Source of the DNA: Streptantibioticus_A sp037034305
Lineage (GTDB): Bacteria > Actinomycetota > Actinomycetes > Streptomycetales > Streptomycetaceae
DNA length: 64,000 nucleotides
Direction of reading: 5' to 3'
Assembly: GCA_037034305.1 (NCBI GenBank)
Contig: JBAGJY010000017.1
Span: forward strand, 62,001-126,000
A program made the position numbers and the translations under genes. Positions 8,492 to 16,524 of this stretch are shown here, piece after piece (within the stretch, counting starts at the first letter, position 1; each line of letters starts with the position of its first letter). The notes below the pieces were generated by a model. The model saw only the letters and a program-made list of their open reading frames with translations. It had not been told where the DNA came from and ran no database searches.

Positions 8492-8497
8492 TAGACT
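8492..8497 (+). promoter_or_regulatory. Putative -10 box for infA operon
   Basis: TAGACT at 8492-8497 matches the TANNNT -10 consensus of vegetative Streptomyces promoters; the hexamer 17 nt upstream (8469-8474, TCGTCA) is a weak -35. It would give a leader of about 75 nt before infA. Tentative. Confidence 0.35.
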
Positions 8498-8578
8498 GAT
8501 GCGTCGGCTCACGTATACCCGCATGCCTGCGTGCGTATATGCGAGTCGATCAAGGTAGCCGATCTCGAAAGGCGAAGC

Positions 8579-8800
8579 GTGCCCAAGAAGCAAGGGGCCA
8601 TCGAAATCGAGGGCACCGTGATCGAGTCTCTGCCGAACGCCATGTTCAAGGTGGAGCTCCAGAACGGGCACAAGGTCCTCGCGCACATCAGCGGCAAGAT
8701 GCGCATGCACTACATCCGTATCCTGCCGGACGACCGGGTCGTGGTGGAGCTGTCTCCGTACGACCTGACGCGCGGTCGGATCGTCTACCGCTACAAGTAG
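8579..8800 (+). CDS. infA: Translation initiation factor IF-1
   Basis: A 73-residue S1/OB-fold factor that occupies the A site during 30S initiation. The sequence KKQGAIEIEGTVIESLPNA through SPYDLTRGRIVYRYK is almost invariant in actinobacteria. The start is GTG at 8579 behind GAAAGGCGAAGC; the longer in-frame ATG at 8531 is less likely because the extension has no family counterpart. It begins the infA-rpmJ-rpsM string. Confidence 0.96.
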   Translation: MPKKQGAIEIEGTVIESLPNAMFKVELQNGHKVLAHISGKMRMHYIRILPDDRVVVELSPYDLTRGRIVYRYK

Positions 8801-8861
8801 ATCTCAGCCCGCCACCCCGCTCCCGTGGGGCGCGGGCACGACCCGGAGAACCTCACATCCC

Positions 8862-8975
8862 ATGAAGGTCAAGCCGAGCGTCAAGAAGATCTGCGACAAG
8901 TGCAAGGTGATCCGCCGTCACGGCCGGGTCATGGTCATCTGCGACAACCTGCGCCACAAGCAGCGCCAGGGCTGA
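8862..8975 (+). CDS. rpmJ: 50S ribosomal protein L36 (zinc-type)
   Basis: A 37-residue protein starting MKVKPSVKKICDKCKVIRR, with zinc ligands C11, C14, C27 and H32 and the terminal RHKQRQG. This is the C+ form of L36. It lies 61 nt after infA, within the initiation factor/alpha operon segment, and is very short but unmistakable. Confidence 0.96.
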   Translation: MKVKPSVKKICDKCKVIRRHGRVMVICDNLRHKQRQG

Positions 8976-9170
8976 CGCACGACGACGGATCTGCACCCGC
9001 AGTTCTTCGCGCGACGCGACAACACGTACATACGCAGTCACCCGACCCCTCGCGTGAGCGCGGGGACGACACCCCTGGTGGAGGCCGGGGACCCGGCTCG
9101 TAAGCCTTAGGAACGAGTCTTACGGGAACGGTGCTGCGGAAGACCTCCGACATCAACAGGAGCCAGATTC
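8976..9170 (+). promoter_or_regulatory. Long leader upstream of rpsM
   Basis: A 195-nt gap without a gene. It includes complementary segments around 9100-9105 (CGTAAG) and 9119-9124 (CTTACG) that could form a hairpin near the rpsM ribosome site (AGGAG at about 9159). In E. coli the S4 protein represses this operon at an rpsM leader; because S4 is encoded in this operon here, a comparable feedback site is possible, but no specific fold was demonstrated. Confidence 0.35.
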
Positions 9171-9551
9171 ATGGCACGCCTCGCAGGCGTTGACCTCCCG
9201 CGCGAAAAGCGCGTCGAGGTCGCTCTGACCTACGTCTTCGGCATCGGTCGCACCCGTGCCCAGGAGACCCTGAAGAACACCGGCGTGAACCCGGACACCC
9301 GCGTCCGCGATCTGACCGAGGACGACCTCGTCAAGATCAACCAGTGGGTTGACGCCAACTACCGGACCGAGGGTGACCTCCGCCGCGAGATCCAGGCGGA
9401 CATCCGGCGCAAGGTCGAGATCGGCTGCTACCAGGGTCTGCGGCACCGCCGTGGTCTGCCGGTGCACGGTCAGCGCACCCACACCAACGCCCGCACCCGC
9501 AAGGGCCCGCGTCGCGCCATCGCCGGCAAGAAGAAGCCGGGCAAGAAGTAG
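9171..9551 (+). CDS. rpsM: 30S ribosomal protein S13
   Basis: A 126-residue S13 with the start MARLAGVDLPREKRVEVALT, the helix-two-turns-helix core and the basic tail RTHTNARTRKGPRRAI. S13 forms intersubunit bridges in the 30S head. It is the first gene of the alpha operon proper, with AGGAG 7 nt before the ATG. Confidence 0.97.
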   Translation: MARLAGVDLPREKRVEVALTYVFGIGRTRAQETLKNTGVNPDTRVRDLTEDDLVKINQWVDANYRTEGDLRREIQADIRRKVEIGCYQGLRHRRGLPVHGQRTHTNARTRKGPRRAIAGKKKPGKK

Positions 9552-9618
9552 TCCGTCAGCAGGACGCTGCAAGCGGTCCGTGCTGTAGGACCGACCACCT
9601 CCACGGGAGTAATTACCT

Positions 9619-10023
9619 ATGCCTCCGAAGGGCCGTCAGGCCGGCGCCAAGAAGGTGCGCCGCAAGGAGAAGAAGAACGTCGCCCACGGGCACGCTCACA
9701 TCAAGAGCACGTTCAACAACACCATCGTCTCGATCACCGACCCGACCGGCAACGTGATCTCCTGGGCCTCCGCCGGCCACGTCGGCTTCAAGGGCTCGCG
9801 CAAGTCCACCCCGTTCGCCGCGCAGATGGCCGCCGAGTCGGCCGCCCGTCGCGCGCAGGAGCACGGCATGCGCAAGGTCGACGTGTTCGTCAAGGGTCCG
9901 GGCTCCGGCCGTGAGACCGCGATCCGCTCGCTGCAGGCCACCGGCCTTGAGGTGGGTTCGATCCAGGACGTCACCCCGACCCCGCACAACGGCTGCCGCC
10001 CGCCGAAGCGCCGCCGCGTCTGA
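9619..10023 (+). CDS. rpsK: 30S ribosomal protein S11
   Basis: A 134-residue S11 with NVAHGHAHIKSTFNNTIV, GFKGSRKSTPFAAQ and the C-terminal PHNGCRPPKRRRV, all hallmark segments. S11 lines the platform near the mRNA exit. It lies between rpsM and rpsD. Confidence 0.97.
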   Translation: MPPKGRQAGAKKVRRKEKKNVAHGHAHIKSTFNNTIVSITDPTGNVISWASAGHVGFKGSRKSTPFAAQMAAESAARRAQEHGMRKVDVFVKGPGSGRETAIRSLQATGLEVGSIQDVTPTPHNGCRPPKRRRV

Positions 10024-10049
10024 CCAGCTGAAGTAGGAGAACCAAGACA

Positions 10050-10676
10050 ATGGCGCGTTACACCGGGGCCGACTGCAAGCGTTGCCGTCGGGAGAAGCAG
10101 AAGCTCTTCCTCAAGGGAGCTAAGTGCGAGAGCGCGAAGTGCCCGATCGAGATCCGTCCTTACCCCCCGGGTGAGCACGGTCGCGGGCGCACCAAGGACA
10201 GCGAGTACCTGCTGCAGAAGCGCGAGAAGCAGAAGTGCGCGCGCATCTACGGTGTCCTTGAGAAGCAGTTCCGCGGGTACTACGAGGAGGCGAACAGGAA
10301 GTCCGGCAAGACCGGCGAGAACCTGCTCCGCATCCTGGAGTCCCGGCTGGACAACGTGGTGTACCGGGCTGGCTTCGCCAAGTCCCGCGACCACGCCCGT
10401 CAGCTGGTCCGCCACGGCCACATCCTGCTGAACGGCCGCAAGACGGACATCCCGTCGGCGCGGGTCTCCGCGAACGACATCATCGAGGTCCGCCCGTCCT
10501 CCAAGCAGCTGACCCCGTTCCAGGTCGCCGCTGCCGAGGCCGGCGAGAAGACGGTTCCGGCGTGGCTGGAGGCCAGCCCCGCCAAGCTGCGGATCCTCGT
10601 GCACTCGCTGCCCGAGCGCCAGGTGATCGACACCCAGGTGCAGGAGCAGCTGATCGTCGAGCTCTACTCCAAGTAA
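10050..10676 (+). CDS. rpsD: 30S ribosomal protein S4, four-cysteine zinc form
   Basis: A 208-residue S4 with an N-terminal zinc ribbon (C9, C12, C26, C31), the RPYPPGEHGRGR motif, and an S4 RNA-binding domain with ESRLDNVVYRAGFAKSRDHA and HGHILLNGRK. S4 nucleates 30S assembly and in many bacteria represses the alpha operon. From memory, Streptomyces coelicolor lacks rpsD at this position and uses a cysteine-free S4 elsewhere, so both the location and the zinc ribbon are notable. The form resembles S4 of Acidothermus or Streptosporangium-type actinomycetes. Confidence 0.95.
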   Translation: MARYTGADCKRCRREKQKLFLKGAKCESAKCPIEIRPYPPGEHGRGRTKDSEYLLQKREKQKCARIYGVLEKQFRGYYEEANRKSGKTGENLLRILESRLDNVVYRAGFAKSRDHARQLVRHGHILLNGRKTDIPSARVSANDIIEVRPSSKQLTPFQVAAAEAGEKTVPAWLEASPAKLRILVHSLPERQVIDTQVQEQLIVELYSK

Positions 10677-10785
10677 GGGCTCGGTGGGTGTGGGCGGTAC
10701 GGCGCCTTGTGCGTCGTACCGCCCGTACCCTTGTCAGTACAGCGGGCGTCATATAGCGGGCGCCCACGACTGAAGGAAAGAACAC

Positions 10786-11805
10786 ATGCTGATCGCTCAG
10801 CGCCCCTCCCTCACCGAAGAGGTGGTGGACGAGTACCGCTCCCGGTTCGTCATCGAGCCGCTGGAGCCGGGCTTCGGCTACACCCTCGGCAACTCCCTGC
10901 GTCGTACCCTCCTGTCCTCGATTCCCGGTGCGGCGGTCACGTCGATCCGGATCGACGGCGTCCTGCACGAGTTCACCACCGTGCCGGGCGTCAAGGAGGA
11001 CGTCACCGACCTGATCCTCAACATCAAGCAGCTGGTCGTCTCCTCCGAGCACGACGAGCCGGTCGTGATGTACCTGCGCAAGCAGGGCCCGGGCCTGGTC
11101 ACCGCCGCCGACATCGCGCCGCCGGCCGGTGTCGAGGTGCACAACCCGGACCTGGTGCTCGCCACGCTCAACAGCAAGGGCAAGCTGGAGATGGAGCTGA
11201 CCGTCGAGCGCGGTCGCGGCTACGTCTCCGCCGTCCAGAACAAGCAGCAGGGCCAGGAGATCGGCCGGATCCCGGTCGACTCGATCTACAGCCCGGTGCT
11301 CAAGGTCACCTACAAGGTCGAGGCGACCCGTGTCGAGCAGCGCACCGACTTCGACAAGCTGATCGTCGACGTCGAGACCAAGCAGGCCATGCGTCCGCGT
11401 GACGCGATGGCGTCGGCCGGTAAGACCCTGGTCGAGCTGTTCGGTCTGGCCCGCGAGCTGAACGTCGACGCCGAGGGCATCGACATGGGTCCGTCCCCGA
11501 CGGACGCCGCGCTCGCCGCCGACCTGGCGCTGCCGATCGAGGAGCTGGAGCTCACCGTCCGCTCCTACAACTGCCTCAAGCGCGAGGGCATCCACTCCGT
11601 GGGTGAGCTCGTGGCCCGCTCCGAGGCGGACCTGCTCGACATCCGCAACTTCGGTGCGAAGTCGATCGACGAGGTCAAGGCGAAGCTGGCCGGCATGGGC
11701 CTGGCGCTCAAGGACAGCCCGCCCGGATTCGACCCGACCGCCGCGGCCGACGCGTTCGGCGCGGACGACGACGACACGGGCTTCGTCGAGACCGAGCAGT
11801 ACTGA
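10786..11805 (+). CDS. rpoA: RNA polymerase alpha subunit
   Basis: A 339-residue alpha subunit. The N-terminal domain (residues 1-230) holds GFGYTLGNSLRRTLLSSIPG for dimerisation and beta/beta' contact; the C-terminal domain (about 245-320) has the SVGELVARSEADLLDIRNFG helix-hairpin-helix that contacts DNA and activators. The acidic tail ends in TEQY. A 109-nt gap from rpsD may hold an internal promoter. Near-identical to Streptomyces RpoA as I recall it. Confidence 0.98.
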   Translation: MLIAQRPSLTEEVVDEYRSRFVIEPLEPGFGYTLGNSLRRTLLSSIPGAAVTSIRIDGVLHEFTTVPGVKEDVTDLILNIKQLVVSSEHDEPVVMYLRKQGPGLVTAADIAPPAGVEVHNPDLVLATLNSKGKLEMELTVERGRGYVSAVQNKQQGQEIGRIPVDSIYSPVLKVTYKVEATRVEQRTDFDKLIVDVETKQAMRPRDAMASAGKTLVELFGLARELNVDAEGIDMGPSPTDAALAADLALPIEELELTVRSYNCLKREGIHSVGELVARSEADLLDIRNFGAKSIDEVKAKLAGMGLALKDSPPGFDPTAAADAFGADDDDTGFVETEQY

Positions 11806-11886
11806 GTCGCCTCCGGCGCGGGATCGGTTCCGGGTGCGCCCGGAGCGCATCGGTCCCGCCCACCGGAGTGAGGCTTCGTCCTCAAT

Positions 11887-11918
11887 CGCCGGACGGGCTC
11901 GTTTGAGCCCGTCCGGCG
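11887..11918 (+). terminator. Hairpin between rpoA and rplQ
   Basis: A 14-bp perfect stem (11887-11900 with 11905-11918) closed by a GTTT tetraloop, 80 nt after the rpoA stop and 82 nt before rplQ. It probably partly terminates alpha-operon transcription or stabilises the rpoA mRNA end. Confidence 0.7.
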
Positions 11919-12000
11919 CAAGACTGCCGTAGGGCGACCGCTCTACGGGCCCTGACACCGGTACCTGATACGGCCGGTGCAGCCAGAAGGAGAAATCCCC

Positions 12001-12483
12001 ATGCCGAAGCCCACCAAGGGTGCCCGTCTGGGCGGCAGCGCCGCGCACGAGAAGCTTCTGCTGGCGAACCTCGCCAAGTCGCTGTTCGAGCACGGCCGCA
12101 TCACCACCACCGAGGCCAAGGCGCGCCGGCTGCGTCCGGTCGCGGAGCGCCTGATCACCAAGGCGAAGAAGGGCGACATCCACAACCGTCGCCTGGTGCT
12201 GCAGACGATCACCGACAAGAGCGTCGTGCACACCCTCTTCACCGAGATCGCGCCGCGCTACGCCGAGCGCCCGGGTGGCTACACCCGCATCACCAAGATC
12301 GGTAACCGCCGTGGCGACAACGCGCCCATGGCGATCATCGAGCTGGTCGAGGGCGAGATCGCCAAGAAGGCCACCGTTGCCGAGGCTGAGGCGGCCGCCA
12401 AGCGCGCCGTGAAGGAGGCCGAGGCCAAGGCCGAGGCGACCGAGGCCGTCGAGGACGCGAAGCCCGAGGGCGAGCAGGCCTGA
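12001..12483 (+). CDS. rplQ: 50S ribosomal protein L17
   Basis: A 160-residue L17: MPKPTKGARLGGSAAHEKLL opens the family core (to about residue 120), followed by an alanine/glutamate/lysine-rich tail of about 40 residues common in actinobacteria. ATG 12001 has an AGAAGGAGAA ribosome site; an earlier in-frame ATG at 11977 lies upstream of that site and is rejected. Confidence 0.96.
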   Translation: MPKPTKGARLGGSAAHEKLLLANLAKSLFEHGRITTTEAKARRLRPVAERLITKAKKGDIHNRRLVLQTITDKSVVHTLFTEIAPRYAERPGGYTRITKIGNRRGDNAPMAIIELVEGEIAKKATVAEAEAAAKRAVKEAEAKAEATEAVEDAKPEGEQA

Positions 12484-12500
12484 CGCTGAACGTCGTCACC

Positions 12501-12536
12501 ATCGCCGGGTGGGCTCAGTGGAGCCCACCCGGCGAT
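12501..12536 (+). terminator. Hairpin between rplQ and truA
   Basis: A 16-bp perfect stem (12501-12516 with 12521-12536) with an AGTG tetraloop, 18 nt after the rplQ stop. This is the likely end of the ribosomal protein operon, with readthrough possible into truA 26 nt further on. Confidence 0.8.
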
Positions 12537-12561
12537 TGGCGTGTTTGAGAGGATTCACCGC

Positions 12562-13404
12562 GTGAGCGATGACGTGGCGCCCGGCCTGGTACGGGTACGG
12601 CTTGACCTGGCGTACGACGGTGCGGAGTTCTCCGGCTGGGCGCGCCAGCGCTCCCGCCGGACCGTGCAGGGCGAACTGGAGTCGGCCATCACCACGGTGC
12701 TGCGGCTGCCGGAGCCGGTGGAGCTGACGGTCGCCGGGCGCACCGACGCCGGGGTGCACGCCCGGGGGCAGGTCGCGCATGTGGACCTGCCGCAGGAGGT
12801 CTGGGCCCGGGAGAGCGGCAAGCTGCTGCGCCGACTGGCCGGGCGGTTGCCGCACGACGTACGGGTGTGGCGGGTCGGCGAGGCACCCCCCGGGTTCAAC
12901 GCGCGCTTCTCGGCGATCTGGCGGCGGTACGCCTACCGGGTCGGCGACCACCCGGGCGGGGTGGACCCGCTGCTGCGCGGACACGTGCTGTGGCACGACC
13001 GCCCGGTCGACGTCAACCTGATGAACGAGGCGGCCACCCTGCTGCTCGGCGAACACGACTTCGCCGCGTACTGCAAGAAGCGCGAGGGTGCCACCACCAT
13101 CCGCAGGCTGCTGGAACTGCACTGGGAGCGCACCGCCGACGGCCTGGCGGTGGCGACGGTGCGGGCCGACGCCTTCTGCCACAACATGGTGCGGGCGCTG
13201 GTCGGCGCGATGATCCTGGTCGGCGACGGGCACCGGCCGGTGGGCTTCCCCGGCGAGGTGCTGGCGGGCAAGGTGCGGCACTCGGCGGTGAACGTGGTGC
13301 GCCCGCACGGCCTGACGCTGGAGGAAGTCGGCTACCCCGCCGCCGAGTTGCTGGCCGCCCGGGCGGTGGAGGCCCGCAACAAGCGGACGCTGCCCGGCTG
13401 CTGA
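12562..13404 (+). CDS. truA: tRNA pseudouridine(38-40) synthase
   Basis: A 280-residue TruA that isomerises uridines 38-40 in the tRNA anticodon arm. The catalytic Asp lies in AGRTDAGVHARGQ, and the N-terminal LAYDGAEFSGWARQ and SFCHNMVR-like FCHNMVRALVG motifs are present. GTG 12562 is chosen because GAGAGGA lies at a normal distance; GTG 12541 would remove that site. rplQ-truA linkage is conserved in Streptomyces. Confidence 0.95.
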   Translation: MSDDVAPGLVRVRLDLAYDGAEFSGWARQRSRRTVQGELESAITTVLRLPEPVELTVAGRTDAGVHARGQVAHVDLPQEVWARESGKLLRRLAGRLPHDVRVWRVGEAPPGFNARFSAIWRRYAYRVGDHPGGVDPLLRGHVLWHDRPVDVNLMNEAATLLLGEHDFAAYCKKREGATTIRRLLELHWERTADGLAVATVRADAFCHNMVRALVGAMILVGDGHRPVGFPGEVLAGKVRHSAVNVVRPHGLTLEEVGYPAAELLAARAVEARNKRTLPGC

Positions 13405-13500
13405 GCGCCCTGAAGGAGCGCGGGGGACCGCACGACCAGCCGCGACGGTGCCGCTGGCGACGCGCGGCCGATCACCGCACTCCCAGCGGGGCGCTCAGCG
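13405..13500 (+). repeat. Dispersed intergenic element, copy A
   Basis: About 95 bp directly after the truA stop. It shares with the copies near 20.5, 30.1, 38.8 and 39.7 kb the pattern (A)AGG.GCGCGGGG, then CGACCAGCC, an ACGG.GCCGC-like centre, and a CTCCCAGCGG end next to the stop codon of the convergent gene at 13495. It is the most diverged copy. It probably folds and may act as a two-way terminator. Confidence 0.7.
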
Positions 13501-14412
13501 CTGGGAGTTGCCGCGCTGCACGATCTCGTTGAACGCGAACGTCGCGATGTCGTTGCCCGCCTGGAGGGCCTGGGTGTCGGCGCTGGTCAGCGAACCGCCG
13601 TTGGCCAGGCCCGCGATGGTGAAGTAGGCGTAGCGGCCGATGGAGTTGGTGCTCATCCGGCAGGCCACGGCGTGGCAGAACGTCCCCACGCCGCCGCCGG
13701 ACAGCGGCAGTACATAGCCCTGGGCCTGGCTCTTGGCGGCGTCCGCGGCCGACTTGGTGTCGAAGACGGCGACGCCCACGGTGACCGCCACCCCGCCCTT
13801 GGTGTACGTGGCGCGCAGCAGCTTGCGGCAGCCGTTGTCGGCCAGCGCGGTGCCCAGGCCGCCCGCGGCGGCGTCGGCGCAGCTGTTGGTGGAGTCGGTG
13901 GCGGCCTTGGCGTAGCCGCGGCCCTGCACGGTCACCCGCGCGCCGGGGAAGAGGCTGTCGGGGGTGATCGGCGCGGTGTCCTTGCGCGCGTCGGAGATGA
14001 CCGCCAGCGGGTTCGGCGGAGGCGGCGGGGTGACCGCGGGGAAGCTGATGCTGGGGGTCGGCTGGGCGCTGCCGGTGGCCTGTGCGCTGGGGCCCGGCTG
14101 CGGCTGGCCGTGGTGTCCGGTGGCGACGACCGCGGTGGCGACGATGCCCGCTATCGCGGCGGCACCGAGCACCCCGCCGGCTATGAACAGCAGCCTGCGG
14201 CGCCGGTTGCCGGCCTCGGTGCGCTCCGCGAGCGCCGACCAGTCGGGCTCCTGCGGGCGCTGCGGCTGCGGCTGTTGGGGCGGGTAGCCGTAGGCGGGGC
14301 CGAAGGACTGCTGGGCGCCGGGTCCCGGGTATCCGTACCCCTGGCCGAAGCCATGGGGGGCGCCCCCCTCGTCGGGACCGGGGTACTGCGGCTGCGAAGG
14401 CCCTTCCGTCAT
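13495..14412 (-). CDS. Membrane-anchored extracellular protein with Pro/Gly/Gln-rich cytoplasmic N terminus
   Basis: A 305-residue protein of unknown function. Residues 1-65 are rich in Pro, Gly, Tyr and Gln; a single membrane segment follows (about 76-98, after RRRR), then a Pro/Ser linker and an outer domain with cysteines near SCAD, GCRK and CHAVAC. The architecture is common for Streptomyces cell-surface proteins. ATG 14412 is preferred; in-frame upstream starts add only arginine-rich sequence overlapping the divergent gene. It ends at repeat copy A. No catalytic motif was recognised. Confidence 0.8.
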   Translation of the reverse strand: MTEGPSQPQYPGPDEGGAPHGFGQGYGYPGPGAQQSFGPAYGYPPQQPQPQRPQEPDWSALAERTEAGNRRRRLLFIAGGVLGAAAIAGIVATAVVATGHHGQPQPGPSAQATGSAQPTPSISFPAVTPPPPPNPLAVISDARKDTAPITPDSLFPGARVTVQGRGYAKAATDSTNSCADAAAGGLGTALADNGCRKLLRATYTKGGVAVTVGVAVFDTKSAADAAKSQAQGYVLPLSGGGVGTFCHAVACRMSTNSIGRYAYFTIAGLANGGSLTSADTQALQAGNDIATFAFNEIVQRGNSQR

Positions 14413-14500
14413 GGCGCGCATCCTATTAGCTGCGATTAGTCCTTGGGACCCGGGTGAAAACCGCTTTGGGCGGGCGGCGTCGGCGGGTGAGAATCCAGCC

Positions 14501-16120
14501 ATGGGCCATGTGGACGCCGCACACCTCGAGTACTACCTGCCGGACGGCAGGGTGCTGCTCGGCGATGTCTCCTTCCGGGTCGGCGAGGGCGCCGCGGTCG
14601 CGCTGGTGGGGGCCAACGGCGCGGGCAAGACCACGCTGTTGCGGCTGATCGCGGGCGAACTCACGCCGCACGGCGGCACGGTGGCGGTCAGCGGCGGCCT
14701 GGGGGTGATGCCGCAGTTCGTCGGCTCGGTACGGGACGACCGCACGGTGCGCGACCTGCTGGTCTCCGTCGCCGCGCCGCGCATCCGGCAGGCCGCGGCG
14801 GCGGTGGACTCCGCCGAGCTGGCGATCATGGCGCAGGACGACGAGCCCGCGCAGCTCGCGTACGCGCAGGCGCTCAGCGACTGGGCGGAGGCCGGGGGCT
14901 ACGAGGCCGAGACGTTGTGGGACATCTGCACCACGGCGGCGCTCGGTGTGCCGTACGAGCGGGCGCAGTGGCGTGAGGTGCGCACGCTGTCCGGCGGCGA
15001 GCAGAAGCGCCTGGTGCTGGAGGCGCTGCTGCGCGGCGGGGACGAGGTGCTGCTGCTGGACGAGCCGGACAACTACCTGGACGTGCCGGGCAAGCGCTGG
15101 CTTGAGGAGCAGTTGGCGCAGACCCGTAAGACGGTGTTGTTCGTCAGCCACGACCGGGAGTTGCTGGCCCGCTCGGCGCAGAAGATCATCAGCGTTGAGC
15201 CGGGTCCGGCGGGCAGCGACGTGTGGGTGCACGGTGGCGGCTTCGCCACGTACCACGAGGCGCGCAGGGAACGGTTCGCTCGCTTCGAGGAGTTGCGCCG
15301 ACGCTGGGACGAGGAGCACGGCAGGCTGAGGGCGTTGGTGCTCAGGCTGCGCCAACAGGCGGCGAACAGCGCTGACATGGCGTCGCGCTACCACGCCGCG
15401 CAGACCCGGCTGAAGAAGTTCGAGGACGCTGGGCCGCCGCAGGAACCGCCGCGCGAACAGCGGATCTCCATGCGGCTGGCGGGCGGCCGTACCGGGGTGC
15501 GGGCGCTGACCACCAGGGGCCTCGGGCTCACCGGCCTGATGCAGCCGTTCGACCTGGAGGTCTTCTACGGGGAGCGGGTGGCGGTGCTCGGCTCCAACGG
15601 CTCCGGCAAGTCGCACTTCCTGCGGCTGCTGGCGGGTGAGGAGGTCGCGCACACCGGCGAGTGGCGGCTGGGGGCGCGGGTGGTGCCGGGCCACTTCGCG
15701 CAGACCCACGCACATCCCGAACTGCTGGGCCGCACGCTGGTGGACATCCTGTGGACCGAGCACGCCCGGGACCGCGGCAAGGCGATGAGCGCGCTGCGCC
15801 GGTACGAGTTGGAACGGCAGGGCGACCAGCGCTTCGAGGACCTCTCGGGTGGGCAGCAGGCCCGGTTCCAGATCCTGCTGCTGGAGTTGTCGGGGTGCAC
15901 CGCGCTGCTGCTTGACGAGCCGACGGACAACCTGGACCTGGAGAGCGCGGATGCCCTCCAGGCCGGCCTGGAGAGCTATTCCGGCACGGTTCTGGCGGTC
16001 ACCCACGACCGCTGGTTCGCCCGCTCCTTCGACCGCTTTCTCGCCTTCGGCGCGGACGGGACGGTACGGGAGACGGCGCGCCCTGTCTGGGACGAGCCCC
16101 GGGTCACCCGGGAAAGGTAG
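14501..16120 (+). CDS. ABC-F family ATPase (translation/antibiotic-protection type)
   Basis: A 539-residue soluble protein with two ATP-binding domains and no membrane segment. Domain 1 has Walker A GANGAGKTT (about residue 40) and signature LSGGEQKR; domain 2 has GSNGSGKSH and LSGGQQAR with LLLDEPTDNLDLES. A charged linker lies between them (about 250-330). ABC-F proteins act on the ribosome, some giving macrolide, lincosamide or pleuromutilin protection; which type this is cannot be told. ATG 14501 gives the family N terminus; the frame is open 90 nt further upstream. It is transcribed divergently from the preceding gene. Confidence 0.9.
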   Translation: MGHVDAAHLEYYLPDGRVLLGDVSFRVGEGAAVALVGANGAGKTTLLRLIAGELTPHGGTVAVSGGLGVMPQFVGSVRDDRTVRDLLVSVAAPRIRQAAAAVDSAELAIMAQDDEPAQLAYAQALSDWAEAGGYEAETLWDICTTAALGVPYERAQWREVRTLSGGEQKRLVLEALLRGGDEVLLLDEPDNYLDVPGKRWLEEQLAQTRKTVLFVSHDRELLARSAQKIISVEPGPAGSDVWVHGGGFATYHEARRERFARFEELRRRWDEEHGRLRALVLRLRQQAANSADMASRYHAAQTRLKKFEDAGPPQEPPREQRISMRLAGGRTGVRALTTRGLGLTGLMQPFDLEVFYGERVAVLGSNGSGKSHFLRLLAGEEVAHTGEWRLGARVVPGHFAQTHAHPELLGRTLVDILWTEHARDRGKAMSALRRYELERQGDQRFEDLSGGQQARFQILLLELSGCTALLLDEPTDNLDLESADALQAGLESYSGTVLAVTHDRWFARSFDRFLAFGADGTVRETARPVWDEPRVTRER

Positions 16121-16524
16121 GCAGTTTCCTTCTCGGGGGCTCCGCCCCCGACCCCCCCGGCCGGGGCTGCGCGCCTGGCCCCTTCCCGGGGGTGCGGTTG
16201 CTTCGACACCGCCGGGCTTCACCGCGGGGGCTGCGCGCCGCTGCGGCGGACTCTTCTTGGGGCCGCGCCCCAAGCGCCCCAAGGCCCCGGCGAGGTTCAG
16301 GCACCACCCGGCAGGGGCCGAGGCGCAGCCGTGACGGGGTCGAGGGGCGGAGCCCCGGTGGGGGTTTGGGGGCGGAGCCCCCAAGGAGAGCCGTCGCGAT
16401 GGCGAGCAACCCCCACGGTGGCAACCGGCGGTGCCGAGCTGACCCCGGCTTCGGGGATCGGGCCGCAGGCCCGGGGTGGTTGCTGCGTGTTGGACGGCAC
16501 CGGCAAGGCCGGTGGCGTCTTAGC
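16121..16524 (+). repeat. GC-rich low-complexity intergenic repeat cluster
   Basis: About 400 nt with no credible gene. It consists of alternating G and C tracts such as GGGGCGGAGCCCC (about 16342-16354 and 16372-16384) and CTCCGCCCCC, plus a module near 16411-16434 that is the inverse of one at 7379-7403. Similar tracts occur at 23.1-23.26 and 35.4-35.6 kb. The long frame running through it into the next gene is only a by-product of GC content. Confidence 0.6.

Noticed and set aside
16192..16524. In-frame upstream extension of the GT87 gene
   Set aside because: It translates repetitive GC-rich intergenic DNA with no family similarity.
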